DNA of 64,000 nucleotides from Nostoc sp. FACHB-892 (GTDB lineage Bacteria; Cyanobacteriota; Cyanobacteriia; Cyanobacteriales; Nostocaceae): NCBI RefSeq assembly GCF_014698795.1, contig NZ_JACJTR010000005.1, positions 124,001 through 188,000 on the forward strand, read 5' to 3'. Below, one piece after another: positions 46,753 through 57,073 of the stretch. The notes below the pieces were generated by a model. The model worked only from the letters and a program-made list of their open reading frames with translations. It was not told the origin of the DNA and did not search any database. Every line of letters begins with the position of its first letter. The first letter of the stretch is position 1. The translations under genes and the position numbers were made by a program.

Positions 46753-49700
46753 ATGGGTTCCCTTTTATACTCTTCGTCTCAAACTGCGGATATATACCCG
46801 GTGTCGGAATTATTTTTGCGTCATCGTCTCCAGGTAGTGGAAGAATTGTGGGAGTCTGTTCTCCGGCAAGAATGCGGTCAAAACATGGTAGATTTGTTGC
46901 GGCAGTTGCGTGATTTGTGTTCGCCGGAAGGACAAGCAACAAATGACCAAGCATCCTCAGCCGTCAAATTAATTGAACAACTAAATATCAACGAAGCAAT
47001 TCGTGCAGCTCGTGCTTTCGCTCTATATTTTCAGTTGATTAACATCATAGAGCAGGAATACGAACAACGGCAGCAACTGAGTCGCTATGAGGCAGAAACA
47101 GAGGCTATAGCGCCAGAAACAGCATCCAATGTCAACTATTCGTCCAATCAAGGAGAAGATGACGCGCCTGTTAGTAGGGGAATAGCAGCAGAATTGCTGA
47201 GAAAGAATTATCTAGAAAAAGCGCAAGTCAAACCAAAAGGTACTTTCGCTGCTTTGTTTCCCTATTTATTGAAACTGAATGTACCACCCCAGCAAATTCA
47301 ACGTTTAATTGCACATCTGGATGTACGTTTAGTTTTCACAGCGCACCCAACGGAAATTGTTCGTCATACCATCCGGGATAAGCAGCGCCAAGTGGTACAA
47401 CTTCTGCAAAAACTGGATACCCTGGAAAACCATTTTGGTACTACGGCCGGGGGATATGCTTGGGAAGCAGCAGATGTCCGCGAACAACTGCTTGAAGAAA
47501 TTCGCCTCTGGTGGCGTACAGACGAACTTCACCAGTTCAAACCCACAGTTCTAGATGAAGTAGATTATGCGCTGCACTACTTCCAAGAAGTTTTATTTGA
47601 TGGTATTCCTCAACTTTATAAACGTTTCAAACACACGCTATCCAACACCTTTCCTTGGCTAGAACCACCGAGTAAAAACTTTTGCTCTTTTGGTTCTTGG
47701 GTAGGCTCAGATAGAGATGGAAACCCATCAGTCACACCAGAAATCACCTGGCAGACAGCTTGCTATCAGCGCAAAATGGTGCTAGGGAGATATATTCAGT
47801 CAGTGAAAAATCTGATTGAATTGTTGAGTGTGTCAATGCACTGGAGTGATGTCTTACCAGACTTACTGGAATCTCTAGAGTTGGATCAGTCCCAGTTGAG
47901 TGAGGTATACGACGCATTGGCGCTGCGTTATCGACAAGAACCTTATCGGCTCAAACTGGCTTATGTGCTGAAACGGCTAGAAAATACTCGCGATCGCAAT
48001 CTAGCTTTGTACAATCGGGAAACGCCAAAAAATCAAGATAGCCCCCTATATCGTTCGGGAGCCGACTTTTTAGCAGAACTGCGGATGATTCAGCGCAACT
48101 TAACAGAAACAGGTTTAAGCTGTCGAGAATTAGAAAATCTGATCTGTCAGGTAGAAATTTTTGGTTTTAACTTGACACAGCTAGATATCCGCCAAGAATC
48201 ATCCCGCCACGCCGATGCGCTGAATGAGATACTACAATACCTGCAAATATTACCTCAACCTTACAACGAACTATCTGAGGAGCAAAGAGTCGCTTGGCTT
48301 ACAGGAGAACTGCAAACCCGGAGGCCGTTAATTCCGGCAGAATTGCCATTTTCCGAAAAAACCAACGATGTAATTGAAACCTTTCGCATCGTGCGATCGC
48401 TGCAACAAGAATTTGGTCTAAATATCTGCCAAACTTACATTATCAGTATGTGTCGCGACGTGAGCGATGTGCTGGAAGTATTGCTTTTGGCTAAAGAAGC
48501 CGGACTTTTTGACCCCGCCATAGCCGTAGGAACCATTCAAGTTGTCCCCCTATTTGAGACAGTAGAAGACTTACAACGCTCCAGAAGCGTCATGCGGAAA
48601 CTGTTTGAACTCCCGTTATATCGAGCTTTGTTAGCCGGCGGCTACGAACATACCAAGGCAGAGGATATCGATCAAAATTCATCCTCCTCTGCCTCCCCTG
48701 CCTCTTGTCCCCCCTCACCCCTTCCCGTGAACTTGCAAGAAGTAATGCTGGGGTATTCTGATAGCAACAAAGACTCTGGTTTTTTAAGCAGCAACTGGGA
48801 AATTCATAAAGCCCAAAAATCACTGCAAAAAATAGCAGAAAACTATGATTTAAGTTTGCGGATTTTCCACGGACGCGGCGGTTCTGTGGGGCGGGGTGGC
48901 GGCCCTGCTTACGAGGCGATTTTGGCTCAACCTGGTCATAGTATCAATGGGCGAATCAAGATTACCGAACAAGGAGAAGTTTTGGCTTCTAAATACTCCT
49001 TGTTGGACTTGGCTTTGTACCACATGGAAACCATCACCACTGCTGTGATTCAAGCTAGTTTACTGCGGACAGGGTTTGATGATATTGAACCCTGGAATGA
49101 AATTATGGAAGAATTAGCAGTGCGATCGCGTCAACATTATCGTGCTTTAATCTATGAACAACCTGATTTTGTTGACTTCTTCCATCAAGTAACTCCCATT
49201 GAAGAAATTAGCCAACTGCAAATTAGTTCCCGTCCAGCCCGCCGTCCATCTGGTAAGAAAGATTTAAGTAGTCTGCGAGCTATTCCTTGGGTATTTAGCT
49301 GGACACAAACCCGCTTTTTGCTGCCTTCATGGTACGGTATTGGCACAGCGTTACAAGAATTCTTGAACGAAGAACCAGAAGAACACTTGAAATTGCTACG
49401 CTACTTTTACGTTAAGTGGCCGTTCTTCAAGATGGTGATTTCTAAAGCTGAGATGACGTTGGCAAAAGTAGATATGCAAATGGCGCATCACTATGTCCAG
49501 GAATTATCAAAACCAGAAGATCAACCCCGCTTTGCCAAGGTTTTTGACCAAATTGCCAGCGAGTTCTATCTCACAAGGGATTTGGTGTTAAAAATCACCG
49601 ACCACAGTCGACTGTTAGATGGTGATCCTGTCTTGCAACGATCTGTGCAGTTACGCAATGGCACAATTGTCCCCTTGGGATTTATCCAAGTTTCCCTACT

Positions 49701-49836
49701 CAAGCGTCTACGCCAGTCGATGAATTCTAATGCTACTTCTGGAGTCATCCACTCTCGTTATAGCAAAGGCGAGTTACTGCGAGGAGCATTGTTAACTATT
49801 AATGGGATTGCAGCCGGGATGAGAAATACAGGTTGA
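46753..49836 (+). CDS. ppc: Phosphoenolpyruvate carboxylase
   Basis: The 1027-residue enzyme carries the catalytic motifs [13 protein letters not shown] near 196, [11 protein letters not shown] near 670 and [19 protein letters not shown] near 700, and ends in the invariant MRNTG. It makes oxaloacetate from PEP and bicarbonate, the main anaplerotic reaction of cyanobacteria. Just before [10 protein letters not shown] there is a serine/proline segment ([16 protein letters not shown], near residue 646) written by CCTCTGCC repeat DNA. Such variable inserts occur at this surface loop in cyanobacterial PEPCs. Confidence 0.98.
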   Translation: MGSLLYSSSQTADIYPVSELFLRHRLQVVEELWESVLRQECGQNMVDLLRQLRDLCSPEGQATNDQASSAVKLIEQLNINEAIRAARAFALYFQLINIIEQEYEQRQQLSRYEAETEAIAPETASNVNYSSNQGEDDAPVSRGIAAELLRKNYLEKAQVKPKGTFAALFPYLLKLNVPPQQIQRLIAHLDVRLVFTAHPTEIVRHTIRDKQRQVVQLLQKLDTLENHFGTTAGGYAWEAADVREQLLEEIRLWWRTDELHQFKPTVLDEVDYALHYFQEVLFDGIPQLYKRFKHTLSNTFPWLEPPSKNFCSFGSWVGSDRDGNPSVTPEITWQTACYQRKMVLGRYIQSVKNLIELLSVSMHWSDVLPDLLESLELDQSQLSEVYDALALRYRQEPYRLKLAYVLKRLENTRDRNLALYNRETPKNQDSPLYRSGADFLAELRMIQRNLTETGLSCRELENLICQVEIFGFNLTQLDIRQESSRHADALNEILQYLQILPQPYNELSEEQRVAWLTGELQTRRPLIPAELPFSEKTNDVIETFRIVRSLQQEFGLNICQTYIISMCRDVSDVLEVLLLAKEAGLFDPAIAVGTIQVVPLFETVEDLQRSRSVMRKLFELPLYRALLAGGYEHTKAEDIDQNSSSSASPASCPPSPLPVNLQEVMLGYSDSNKDSGFLSSNWEIHKAQKSLQKIAENYDLSLRIFHGRGGSVGRGGGPAYEAILAQPGHSINGRIKITEQGEVLASKYSLLDLALYHMETITTAVIQASLLRTGFDDIEPWNEIMEELAVRSRQHYRALIYEQPDFVDFFHQVTPIEEISQLQISSRPARRPSGKKDLSSLRAIPWVFSWTQTRFLLPSWYGIGTALQEFLNEEPEEHLKLLRYFYVKWPFFKMVISKAEMTLAKVDMQMAHHYVQELSKPEDQPRFAKVFDQIASEFYLTRDLVLKITDHSRLLDGDPVLQRSVQLRNGTIVPLGFIQVSLLKRLRQSMNSNATSGVIHSRYSKGELLRGALLTINGIAAGMRNTG
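48675..48727 (+). repeat. CCTCTGCCTCCCCTGCC repeat inside ppc
   Basis: Pyrimidine-rich units identical to the intergenic array at 42864-42936 are translated in frame as a Ser/Pro/Ala loop. Confidence 0.7.
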
Positions 49837-49859
49837 TGGGGAGTGGGGAGTAGGGAGTG

Positions 49860-49965
49860 CGGGATGAGGGAGCAGGGGAGGCAGGGGAAGAAGAACTTTA
49901 ATTATTGTCCAATGCCCAATGCTCAATACCCAATGCCCAATGCCCTATGCCCTATGACAAATAAC
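49860..49965. repeat. Intergenic repeats: GCAGGGGAGG and (CCAATGCCC)n
   Basis: A GGGGAGGCAGGGGAAG run is followed by six to seven copies of CAATGCCCAATGCTCAATAC-type heptamers and nonamers, ending just before the ATG at 49968. Confidence 0.65.
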
Positions 49966-49967
49966 AA

Positions 49968-50222
49968 ATGACTAAAAACAGAATTTTAATTTGCACTTTT
50001 TTGGCGCTATCATCCGGTTTTTTTGGTGCTTACACTAGTGGGCAAATGACCATAATGCTGCATAGCCAAAAGTGCCAAAACCAACCTTGGGGTTTAAAGG
50101 AGATGTGCAATGCCTGGATGACACCAGGAGCAATATGGCAAGGTAGCACAACAGGATTATGGACAGGCACTATTTTAGGGGCGTTTGTTGGGGGTTTGGT
50201 CACACGACAAGCTCGTGATTAA
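49968..50222 (+). CDS. Small membrane protein of unknown function
   Basis: The 84-residue protein has two hydrophobic segments (ILICTFLALSSGFFGAYTSG, residues 5-24, and TGLWTGTILGAFVGGLVT, residues 62-79) joined by a loop with two cysteines (KCQNQPWGLKEMC) that could form a disulfide in the periplasm or lumen. The second helix is a glycine-zipper type. The start codon sits directly in repeat DNA and lacks a clear ribosome site. Confidence 0.55.
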   Translation: MTKNRILICTFLALSSGFFGAYTSGQMTIMLHSQKCQNQPWGLKEMCNAWMTPGAIWQGSTTGLWTGTILGAFVGGLVTRQARD

Positions 50223-50304
50223 CTCGGCAGCAAAAAAGTCAGTAGTAGGTTTGGTGTCAGCAAGACTGGTAAAATCTACCCATAGCGAAGAAGAGTAAAT
50301 CACC

Positions 50305-50610
50305 ATGCCTACCGAAACTAACCCAGGAAATCAAACCACCACAGGGGCTGATGCTATTGATGAAGCGATCGCCCAGGGAATTGATTTTGATGGTTCTCCC
50401 ATTCCACCTGCCAAGCTAGAACTTTATGGTAAAGTTATGGCGCTAGAAGCCAATAGACAGCGCAGTGGCGTATCTAATACTATGCGATCGCGTATTGTGC
50501 GAATTGGCGCAAAACACATTCCCCAAGCAGAACTCGACCAATTACTTGTAGATGCTGGTTTCGCACCCTTAAAAGAAAAAGAAATTGCCTTTTTTTATAG
50601 CGGAAAATAA
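50305..50610 (+). CDS. Conserved-type hypothetical protein, 101 residues
   Basis: A small soluble protein: a flexible N-terminus (TETNPGNQTTTGADAID), then helical AIAQGIDFDGSPIPPAKLEL and a basic middle (MRSRIVRIGAKHIPQAELDQ), ending in a compact KEKEIAFFYSGK. I do not recognise a family. The open frame is well marked and runs past HIP1 sites in normal codon phase, supporting a real gene. Confidence 0.65.
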   Translation: MPTETNPGNQTTTGADAIDEAIAQGIDFDGSPIPPAKLELYGKVMALEANRQRSGVSNTMRSRIVRIGAKHIPQAELDQLLVDAGFAPLKEKEIAFFYSGK

Positions 50611-50661
50611 ATATTAATGTTTTACAACAGTTTTCATTTATTTGAACCACATCTGTTGTAG

Positions 50662-50682
50662 GGGCACAGCAATGCTGTGCCC
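50662..50682. repeat. Palindromic repeat GGGCACAGCA-A-TGCTGTGCCC
   Basis: A perfect 10-bp inverted repeat around one base, of the type GTAGGGGCACAGCAATGCTG that is dispersed in Nostoc genomes. It may end the transcript of the gene at 50305-50610. Confidence 0.7.
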
Positions 50683-50855
50683 TCAATTCTCTACCTCAAA
50701 TATCGCAAATTGCCATCGGGATTTTGGCTTCTTGAATTCTTTCCTGATCGGGTTGAAAAGTGTATCTTCAGCAAGATATTGTCAACTTTCTCTTGTGTTT
50801 GAATTAGCAGATGGCTATATGTACTTAAGTTATAGCTGAAAGACTTGGAAAACAC

Positions 50856-51818
50856 ATGTCAGGAACTACGTCAAATTCAGAAATGCAATACCGAGTTATC
50901 GGCAGTACAGGAGAGAAAGTTTCCGCAATTGGACTAGGTGGTTGGCACATCGGCTTAAAACACGTTGATGAGCAACTGGGTATCCGAATTGTTAAAACAG
51001 CCATTGATCGTGGCATCACCTTTATGGATAACAGTTGGGATTACAACGGTGGAGTCAGTGAGATTCGCATGGGAAAAGCGCTGCGCGATGGCTATCGAGA
51101 CAAAGTGTTCCTGATGACGAAAATCGATGGTCGTTCTAAGAAAGCAGCAGCAAGGCAGCTAGACGAATCACTTCAACGCCTGCAAGTTGATTACATCGAT
51201 CTTGTTCAACACCACGAAATCCTTCGGCACGAAGACCCACATCGAGTTTTTCATGAAGAAGGGGCGAATGCTGCCTTGATTGAGGCACGGGAAGCTGGCA
51301 AACTCCGATATATAGGTTTCACTGGGCATAAAGACCCTTATGTTCATCTGCATATGCTGGAAGTTGCAGCCACTAACGGGTTTAAATTTGATGCAGTGCA
51401 GATGCCGCTCAATGTAATGGATGCTCACTACCGGAGCTTTGCAAAGTTGGTTCTACCAGAACTGGTCAAAGAAAACATTGGCGTTCTGGGAATGAAAAGC
51501 TTGGCAAACGGTATTCTTTTACGCTCAAATACTGTAACGCCAATTGAGTGTTTACATTATGCTTTGAATCTGCCTACATCAGTTGTGATTACTGGAATTG
51601 ATAGTATGGAGATTCTAGAGCAAGCCTTTGAAGCAGTACAGACATTTCAGCCAATGAACGACGAGCAAGTGCGATCGCTCTTAGCAAAAACGGCAGAAGC
51701 AGCATCACGCGGCGAGTTTGAGCCTTTCAAAACCTCATCAATTTTCGATAGCACTGCCCAAAATCCAGATTGGTTGGGAGAGGAGCCACAGCACCTCCAA
51801 CAATTAATGTCAGCATAA
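50856..51818 (+). CDS. Aldo/keto reductase
   Basis: The 320-residue TIM-barrel oxidoreductase has the catalytic tetrad in place: Asp and Tyr in FMDNSWDYNGG, Lys in LMTKIDG and His in DLVQHHE. Near the C-terminus is the cofactor-binding part (SVVITGIDSMEILEQAFEA). Such enzymes reduce aldehydes and ketones with NADPH. The substrate is unknown and no pathway genes are adjacent. Confidence 0.9.
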   Translation: MSGTTSNSEMQYRVIGSTGEKVSAIGLGGWHIGLKHVDEQLGIRIVKTAIDRGITFMDNSWDYNGGVSEIRMGKALRDGYRDKVFLMTKIDGRSKKAAARQLDESLQRLQVDYIDLVQHHEILRHEDPHRVFHEEGANAALIEAREAGKLRYIGFTGHKDPYVHLHMLEVAATNGFKFDAVQMPLNVMDAHYRSFAKLVLPELVKENIGVLGMKSLANGILLRSNTVTPIECLHYALNLPTSVVITGIDSMEILEQAFEAVQTFQPMNDEQVRSLLAKTAEAASRGEFEPFKTSSIFDSTAQNPDWLGEEPQHLQQLMSA

Positions 51819-52250
51819 TCGCACATTATATTGCATTAATTGATACGTTACGCAAGAACTAATTGAGTTTACAAGATTAGCGATCGCACCTTTGTCTAGC
51901 AGAAAGTATGTTAGCTTGCGTTGATCTTTTTTGAATTAAGGATTAAAAATTCTTGATGACTCTTTCATTTTTAATTTTCCACAGGCTTTGCACTCACTGA
52001 TAGCGCAGCGTAAAGCTTGCGGCATAGCTTCTCAGAAACTACGCCTTGCATATATTTGAGGCTTATTTCTTCCTCGAAAACCTTTAAGTTTGTTTAATTC
52101 GATCCTTAATTACCAGCAAAAAAAATCTTTGCTCAAAATTCAATCTATCAAAATAGTGAATTCGTTTAGTAACTAATGACGCAACAACTTCTATCTAGGG
52201 ATTGATATGGGTTATGAGCTAAATGAAGTAAAAATAGTATACTAAATCAC
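51819..52250. other. Intergenic region with a dispersed repeat
   Basis: No gene. A repeat of the GATAGCGCAGCGTAAAGCTT type lies at 52000-52050. The promoter of the 52251 gene should be near the right end. Confidence 0.5.
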
Positions 52251-52712
52251 ATGAAGATGTTCTCTATGAAACTGAATTATTTTACAAAACAGCTTTCCAC
52301 GGTAAAACGCTGGATGGCTACAACACTGTTTTGTATGTTAGCGATCGCTTTTGTTTGGCAAGGTGCATTTTTCTCGAACACCTCAGCAATGGCTGATCCT
52401 GCTGCAACCTTAATTGCATCCTCAGACTCAGGCGATCGCGCTCAAGTAAAAGCCAATAGAGATGCTGGACGAACCAAAAATTTCATTGATGATACGGCAG
52501 ATAAAGTTAAGGATGCTGCCAAGAGTAACGCCAGTAAAGTTGACCAAGCAACAGACGATGGTAGTTTTATTGAGCGCAAAGCAAAGAAAGATGCGGCTAC
52601 AATTCAGAAAAGAGCAAATGAAGATGCATCTCGAACTAAAGAAGCAGTAGACAACACAAAGAATGTTGTTGAACGTACTGTTGATAACATCAAGGATGCT
52701 TTTGGTAAATAG
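52251..52712 (+). CDS. Exported helical repeat protein (LEA/CsbD-like in pattern)
   Basis: The 153-residue protein starts with a basic region and a hydrophobic segment (WMATTLFCMLAIAFVWQGAF), then SNTSAMA, a good signal-peptidase site after residue 48. The mature part is very hydrophilic and amphipathic-helical, with repeated DAGRTKNFIDDTADKVKDAA and DASRTKEAVDNTKNVVERT units. This resembles stress or desiccation (LEA-like) proteins in composition only; no family is assigned. A strong terminator follows. Confidence 0.65.
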   Translation: MKMFSMKLNYFTKQLSTVKRWMATTLFCMLAIAFVWQGAFFSNTSAMADPAATLIASSDSGDRAQVKANRDAGRTKNFIDDTADKVKDAAKSNASKVDQATDDGSFIERKAKKDAATIQKRANEDASRTKEAVDNTKNVVERTVDNIKDAFGK

Positions 52713-52746
52713 CAATCCTGTTTGATTTGTAAAAATCGAAAGACTT

Positions 52747-52784
52747 AAATTCCCGACTTTTTAGAAAAGTCGGGAATTTTGCTA
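52747..52784 (+). terminator. Strong terminator hairpin
   Basis: A perfect 15-bp stem (AAATTCCCGACTTTT and its complement, 52747-52761 with 52765-52779) has a 3-base loop and lies 35 bases after the stop of the gene at 52251-52712. The T tail is short. Confidence 0.85.
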
Positions 52785-52826
52785 TTGCTATTTACCAATA
52801 ATTTAGGAAAATCTAAATTTATTACA

Positions 52827-52994
52827 CAGATTAATTTATCTGACTTTTCACGGCATCTGAAAAAACTCTCTCTAAATCTCTCTCCTAAAAGGAGAGAGAC
52901 TTTGAATTTCCCCCTTCCCGATGCGGGAAGGGGGTTAGGGGGTTAGGTTTTTCGTGGACTTTTCCACATAACGTGAAAAGCCAGATTAATTTAT
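52827..52994. mobile_element. MITE-like element with inverted repeats and flanking direct repeats
   Basis: CTGACTTTTCACG (52840-52852) and its complement with one mismatch (52972-52984) bracket about 120 bases that contain two further palindromes (CTCTCTCCT-aaa-GGAGAGAG type and CCCCCTTCCCGATGCGGGAA). Outside, CAGATTAATTTAT occurs on both sides in direct orientation (52827-52839, 52982-52994), possibly a target duplication. No transposase ORF is present. Confidence 0.6.
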
Positions 52995-53592
52995 AACTCT
53001 ATGCTGTGATACTTGCCGCCATGTTATTTGCTTGTTATGCGAGAAATAAAACAAAATTTTATAATTAATTTATAAAGATTATTTTACTAAAAAAATACTG
53101 AGCTAAACTAAAATGAATTAGTATTTTTACACACATATTCTTCAAGTCTATATAATCTGCGATCGCTAAGAAAATTAGCTGCTGTTAACTAAGAAAAGAA
53201 CAAATACTTGCTAAATATTTGCCGGAAATTATGCTGACTATATAGTTAAAAATGAGATATTTAACTTCCTTTTGTATTAGCTTAAAATAGTAAAAGCGAG
53301 TGTTTTAGTTAAGGAATTTCCGCAAACTGCTTCTAAAATATTTGCTTTTTTATACGTAATCGATAAACTTTTAAGTAGCATTGCTGATTGACAAATAGGC
53401 TACAGCTTTATCTAATTGTGGCCTCATTTGGACAAATTGTTAATGGTTAACAAATTTTTCACCATTATCAATTACGAAGTTATACTTTCCACTACAACTT
53501 AGTAACAATGTAAGAGTCTGATTATGTGAACAACCCGACCGTGGGAAAATCAAAATACCGAAACTAGAAATTAGAGAGGATAACCCTATAAT

Positions 53593-55500
53593 ATGCATCT
53601 GAGCGAAATCACCCATCCTAATCAGTTGCACGGTTTATCTGTTCGCCAACTGCAACAGATTGCCCGTCAGATTCGAGATAAGCATCTCCAAACCGTAGCA
53701 GTTAATGGTGGCCACTTAGGGCCAGGATTGGGTGTTGTAGAATTAACACTAGGACTTTACCAGACGCTGGACTTAGATCGGGATAAAGTGATTTGGGATG
53801 TAGGACACCAGGCTTATCCCCACAAACTGCTAACAGGACGGTATGATCGCTTCCACACCCTCAGACAAAAAGACGGGGTTGCAGGTTATCTTAAACTCTG
53901 TGAAAACAAGTTTGACCACTTTGGGGCTGGACATGCTTCTACAAGTATTTCAGCAGCATTGGGCATGGCTTTAGCGCGAGACTTAAAAGGCGAAAAATTT
54001 AAAGCCGTTGCTGTGATTGGGGATGGGGCGCTGACTGGGGGTATGGCCTTAGAAGCCATCAACCATGCCGGACATATGCCGAAAACTAACCTGTTGGTTG
54101 TTCTCAACGACAACGATATGTCTATATCTCGCAACGTCGGCGCGATTCCCCGCTATCTTAACAAAATGCGCCTCAGCCAACCGGTGCAATTTATTAAAGA
54201 TAATCTTGAGGAACAATTTAAGCAAATTCCCTTCGTAGGTGAATCTTTATCTCCCGAACTCGGACGTATCAAAGAAGGTATGAAACGCTTGGCTGTTCCC
54301 AAGGTAGGTGCAGTTTTTGAAGAACTCGGCTTTACCTATATTGGGCCAGTGGATGGGCATAATCTCGAAGAATTGATTGCCACCTTCCAACAGGCACATC
54401 AGATACCAGGCCCAGTTTTGGTACATGTAGCAACAGTCAAGGGCAAAGGCTATGAAATTGCCGAATTAGATCAAGTTGGCTACCACGCCCAAAGTCCCTT
54501 CAACGTAGCAACAGGCAAAGCCATTCCTTCCAATAAACCCAAACCCCCGGCTTATGCCAAAGTCTTTTCTCACACTCTGGTGAAACTTGCCGAACAAAAC
54601 CCCAAAATCGTTGGGATTACTGCGGCTATGGCAACGGGGACAGGCTTAGATAAACTTCAAGCTAAACTGCCCAATCAATATATTGATGTCGGTATTGCTG
54701 AACAACACGCAATTACCCTAGCAGCAGGACTTGCAACTCAAGGGATGCGTCCTGTAGCCGCCATTTATTCTACCTTCCTGCAACGCGCTTATGACCAGAT
54801 AATTCACGATGTCTGCATCCAAAATCTTCCAGTATTCTTCTGCTTGGATAGGGCAGGAATTGTCGGAGCTGATGGCCCCACCCACCAGGGTATGTATGAC
54901 ATCGCTTACCTGCGTTGCATTCCTAACATGGTAATGATGGCACCAAAGGATGAAGCAGAACTGCAACGCATGGTAGTAACTGGTGTTAACCATACCAGTG
55001 GCCCGATCGCTATGCGTTACCCTCGTGGCAATGGCCACGGTGTTCCTTTGATGGAAGAAGGTTGGGAACCTTTGGAAATCGGCAAAGGCGAAATTTTGCG
55101 AACAGGCGATGACGTGTTAATTGTCGCTTATGGCACAATGGTCTATCCAGGGATGCAAGCTGCTGAAATTCTCAGCGAACACGGCATTGAAGCAACTGTA
55201 ATCAATGCCCGTTTCGTTAAGCCTTTGGATACCGAGTTGATTTTGCCTTTAGCTAAGAAAATCGGCCGCGTCATCACCTTAGAAGAAGGCTGTATCATAG
55301 GTGGCTTTGGTTCTGCGATCGCTGAAGCTTTAATGGATGCTGATATTCTAGTTCCTGTCAAGCGGTTTGGCGTACCAGATGTGTTAGTAGATCATGCTGA
55401 ACCTAATGAATCTAAGGCAGAATTAGGTTTAACTAGTCATCAAATAGCAGAGAGAGTCTTGCAAGCTTTCTTTCAACAGCAACTATCTGCTGTCATCTAG
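53593..55500 (+). CDS. dxs: 1-deoxy-D-xylulose-5-phosphate synthase
   Basis: The 635-residue enzyme has the thiamine diphosphate motif [15 protein letters not shown] with [13 protein letters not shown], the substrate-site [28 protein letters not shown] and the transketolase C-terminal domain. It joins pyruvate and glyceraldehyde 3-phosphate, the first step of the MEP isoprenoid route that feeds carotenoids and the chlorophyll phytol tail. A HIP1-rich, well-conserved gene in its usual length; a perfect terminator follows. Confidence 0.98.
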   Translation: MHLSEITHPNQLHGLSVRQLQQIARQIRDKHLQTVAVNGGHLGPGLGVVELTLGLYQTLDLDRDKVIWDVGHQAYPHKLLTGRYDRFHTLRQKDGVAGYLKLCENKFDHFGAGHASTSISAALGMALARDLKGEKFKAVAVIGDGALTGGMALEAINHAGHMPKTNLLVVLNDNDMSISRNVGAIPRYLNKMRLSQPVQFIKDNLEEQFKQIPFVGESLSPELGRIKEGMKRLAVPKVGAVFEELGFTYIGPVDGHNLEELIATFQQAHQIPGPVLVHVATVKGKGYEIAELDQVGYHAQSPFNVATGKAIPSNKPKPPAYAKVFSHTLVKLAEQNPKIVGITAAMATGTGLDKLQAKLPNQYIDVGIAEQHAITLAAGLATQGMRPVAAIYSTFLQRAYDQIIHDVCIQNLPVFFCLDRAGIVGADGPTHQGMYDIAYLRCIPNMVMMAPKDEAELQRMVVTGVNHTSGPIAMRYPRGNGHGVPLMEEGWEPLEIGKGEILRTGDDVLIVAYGTMVYPGMQAAEILSEHGIEATVINARFVKPLDTELILPLAKKIGRVITLEEGCIIGGFGSAIAEALMDADILVPVKRFGVPDVLVDHAEPNESKAELGLTSHQIAERVLQAFFQQQLSAVI

Positions 55501-55523
55501 TTAGTTTAATTCACAGTAGTTTT

Positions 55524-55560
55524 ATGAAAATAACCCCGAAGCTTGGGGTTATTTTCATGA
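55524..55560 (+). terminator. Terminator of dxs
   Basis: A perfect 14-bp stem (ATGAAAATAACCCC and complement, 55524-55537 with 55545-55558) with a 7-base loop, 24 bases after the dxs stop. Confidence 0.85.
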
Positions 55561-55627
55561 AGATACAAGGAAGTTGCGATCGCTATTATCTCAGAGCGCC
55601 TCTAGCTTGTAAGCCTCGCACTACATG

Positions 55628-55655
55628 AAAAAAGCCTGCGTTGTCAGGCTTTTTT
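55628..55655. terminator. Bidirectional terminator
   Basis: AAAAAAGCCTG (55628-55638) and CAGGCTTTTTT (55645-55655) form an 11-bp stem with A and T flanks. It sits between convergent dxs and the gene at 55692 and can serve both. Confidence 0.85.
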
Positions 55656-55691
55656 AGAAAATTTTGGGAGAGCGATCGCGCTGTTATAAAA

Positions 55692-56096
55692 TCAAAATGT
55701 CCATTCGTGGTCTGGATCATCTAGGGCGGCACGAACAGAAGCTAAGTTAACAAGGTCTTTGAAAGGGCTTGATTTAGCAATTTCTGTGATTGAATTTAAG
55801 GTAAGGGCTAATTGGTCATTATTGCCGGATGCGATCGCATTATCAACGACAGCAAACAAAGCGCGAAAGTTTTCTGCACGTTCATCAAAAGAGCGATCTA
55901 GATACGCCATCAGCAACTCTCGCTGGGCGTTAATCTTGGTGCTTGTTTCTTTTTCCCAAGCATCAATCTCTCGTCTCTTTGTCTTTTCTTGTTCGGCAAT
56001 TATTTTGTATTCAGTATAAGCTGAAACCATTTGCTGTAAGCATTCAGCAGGATTTAGGTTTGCGAGTGCAAAAGCAGCTATTTTGTGTACTGACAT
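55692..56096 (-). CDS. Unknown coiled-coil protein, second gene of a two-gene operon
   Basis: The 134-residue protein is mostly helical and charged (EYKIIAEQEKTKRREIDAWE and then KINAQRELLMAYLDRSFDERA), a likely coiled coil in residues 25-85. It ends in a second helical part (LALTLNSITEIAKSSPFKDL). No membrane segment is visible. It starts 2 bases after the stop of the hydrophobic protein upstream, so the two are made together. I do not know the family. It may bind to or regulate the membrane partner. Confidence 0.65.
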   Translation of the reverse strand: MSVHKIAAFALANLNPAECLQQMVSAYTEYKIIAEQEKTKRREIDAWEKETSTKINAQRELLMAYLDRSFDERAENFRALFAVVDNAIASGNNDQLALTLNSITEIAKSSPFKDLVNLASVRAALDDPDHEWTF

Positions 56097-56098
56097 AC

Positions 56099-57073
56099 TT
56101 AATTTCCTCCCAGAGTACGATACTTTGCTTGAATAGTTATGGTGGCAGGATTCAGATACCCTTTATTGTCTAAAACAGGAGTTTTCATGATTTCTGCAAG
56201 CGCTTTCACCAGAAGTGCTACTTCTTGAAACTTCCTAGCATCGCGATCGCGATTAAAAGGTTGGGCTTCAAGCTCTTGAAGTGCAGATTTAGCACGATTG
56301 TTTAAATTACACACTAAATTAGCCAGTTCGACTATTCGCCGTTTAACCTGTAATAGAAAATCTTGAGCTGCTTCAATATTGGCAATTTCTATGTTTACCC
56401 TAGCTTCATATTCTCGTGCTTTAGTCAAAGCTTCCTCACCCTTACCAGCAAGTTGAAAACCCCCAACCATCAACGCAGGACCGAGTGTAATACCTCCCAA
56501 TACAGCACCGCCAACTGCCATACTAGTACCGCCACCTAACCAAGTTATGGCTCCAGTCCAAGCCGCAGCACCACCAAGTTGTGAAATTGCGACTTCACCA
56601 GCCCACAACCCAAAAAACTTAGAAACAGTAACAGTACCTACACTCTTTGCTAAGGTAACTGCACCAGAACCTGCTAATGAGGCTGTAACGGCTGCTGACA
56701 TACCACCTTTTAGCAACTCTTCAGCTTTGATAACTTCTGTTTTGTACTCCTGAATTTGCTGAGTGGAGATGTCTAATCCAGTCAGAATGTCCAGATTGTT
56801 TTGGGAAGCTCGCTGACCAATTCTTTCAATAAAAGCTATAAAGTTTGAAATTGTACTCTGCTTGATACGAAGTTGCATTTGACCATAGGTTTCTGCTGAC
56901 TGGTTGGTAATTTCCCAGGTTGCTTTTAAGTTTTGCAAGCTACTTTCGTATTTTTGTTGAGCTTGTTCACCAATTTCTTTTGCCTGATTCATATTGCCAA
57001 TGCCTTCAGCACCTTTTAGCGCTCCGAAGGCTCCAGTAGCCAAAGCAGCAGCGCCCAAAATCAATGGAATCAT
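56099..57073 (-). CDS. Unknown protein with a glycine-zipper hydrophobic core, first gene of a two-gene operon
   Basis: The 324-residue protein begins with a short hydrophobic helix (IPLILGAAALATGAFGALKG). It then has a helical, Gln-rich coiled region (about 25-120), a long Gly/Ala-rich hydrophobic core (about 130-225: AVTASLAGSGAVTLAKSVGT, AWTGAITWLGGGTSMAVGGA, LGGITLGPALMVGGFQLAG) and a second helical, charged tail. Such glycine-zipper cores occur in proteins that insert into membranes, including pore-forming toxins and colicin-like proteins. There is no export signal other than the first helix. The function is unknown. Confidence 0.7.
   Translation of the reverse strand: MIPLILGAAALATGAFGALKGAEGIGNMNQAKEIGEQAQQKYESSLQNLKATWEITNQSAETYGQMQLRIKQSTISNFIAFIERIGQRASQNNLDILTGLDISTQQIQEYKTEVIKAEELLKGGMSAAVTASLAGSGAVTLAKSVGTVTVSKFFGLWAGEVAISQLGGAAAWTGAITWLGGGTSMAVGGAVLGGITLGPALMVGGFQLAGKGEEALTKAREYEARVNIEIANIEAAQDFLLQVKRRIVELANLVCNLNNRAKSALQELEAQPFNRDRDARKFQEVALLVKALAEIMKTPVLDNKGYLNPATITIQAKYRTLGGN

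Larger units (their letters stand above)
52713..53592. other. Intergenic region upstream of dxs with a MITE-like element
   Basis: These 880 bases hold the terminator of the preceding gene and the element at 52827-52994. Then comes about 600 bases of A/T-rich DNA without a gene; the dxs promoter should be near its right end. Confidence 0.6.
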
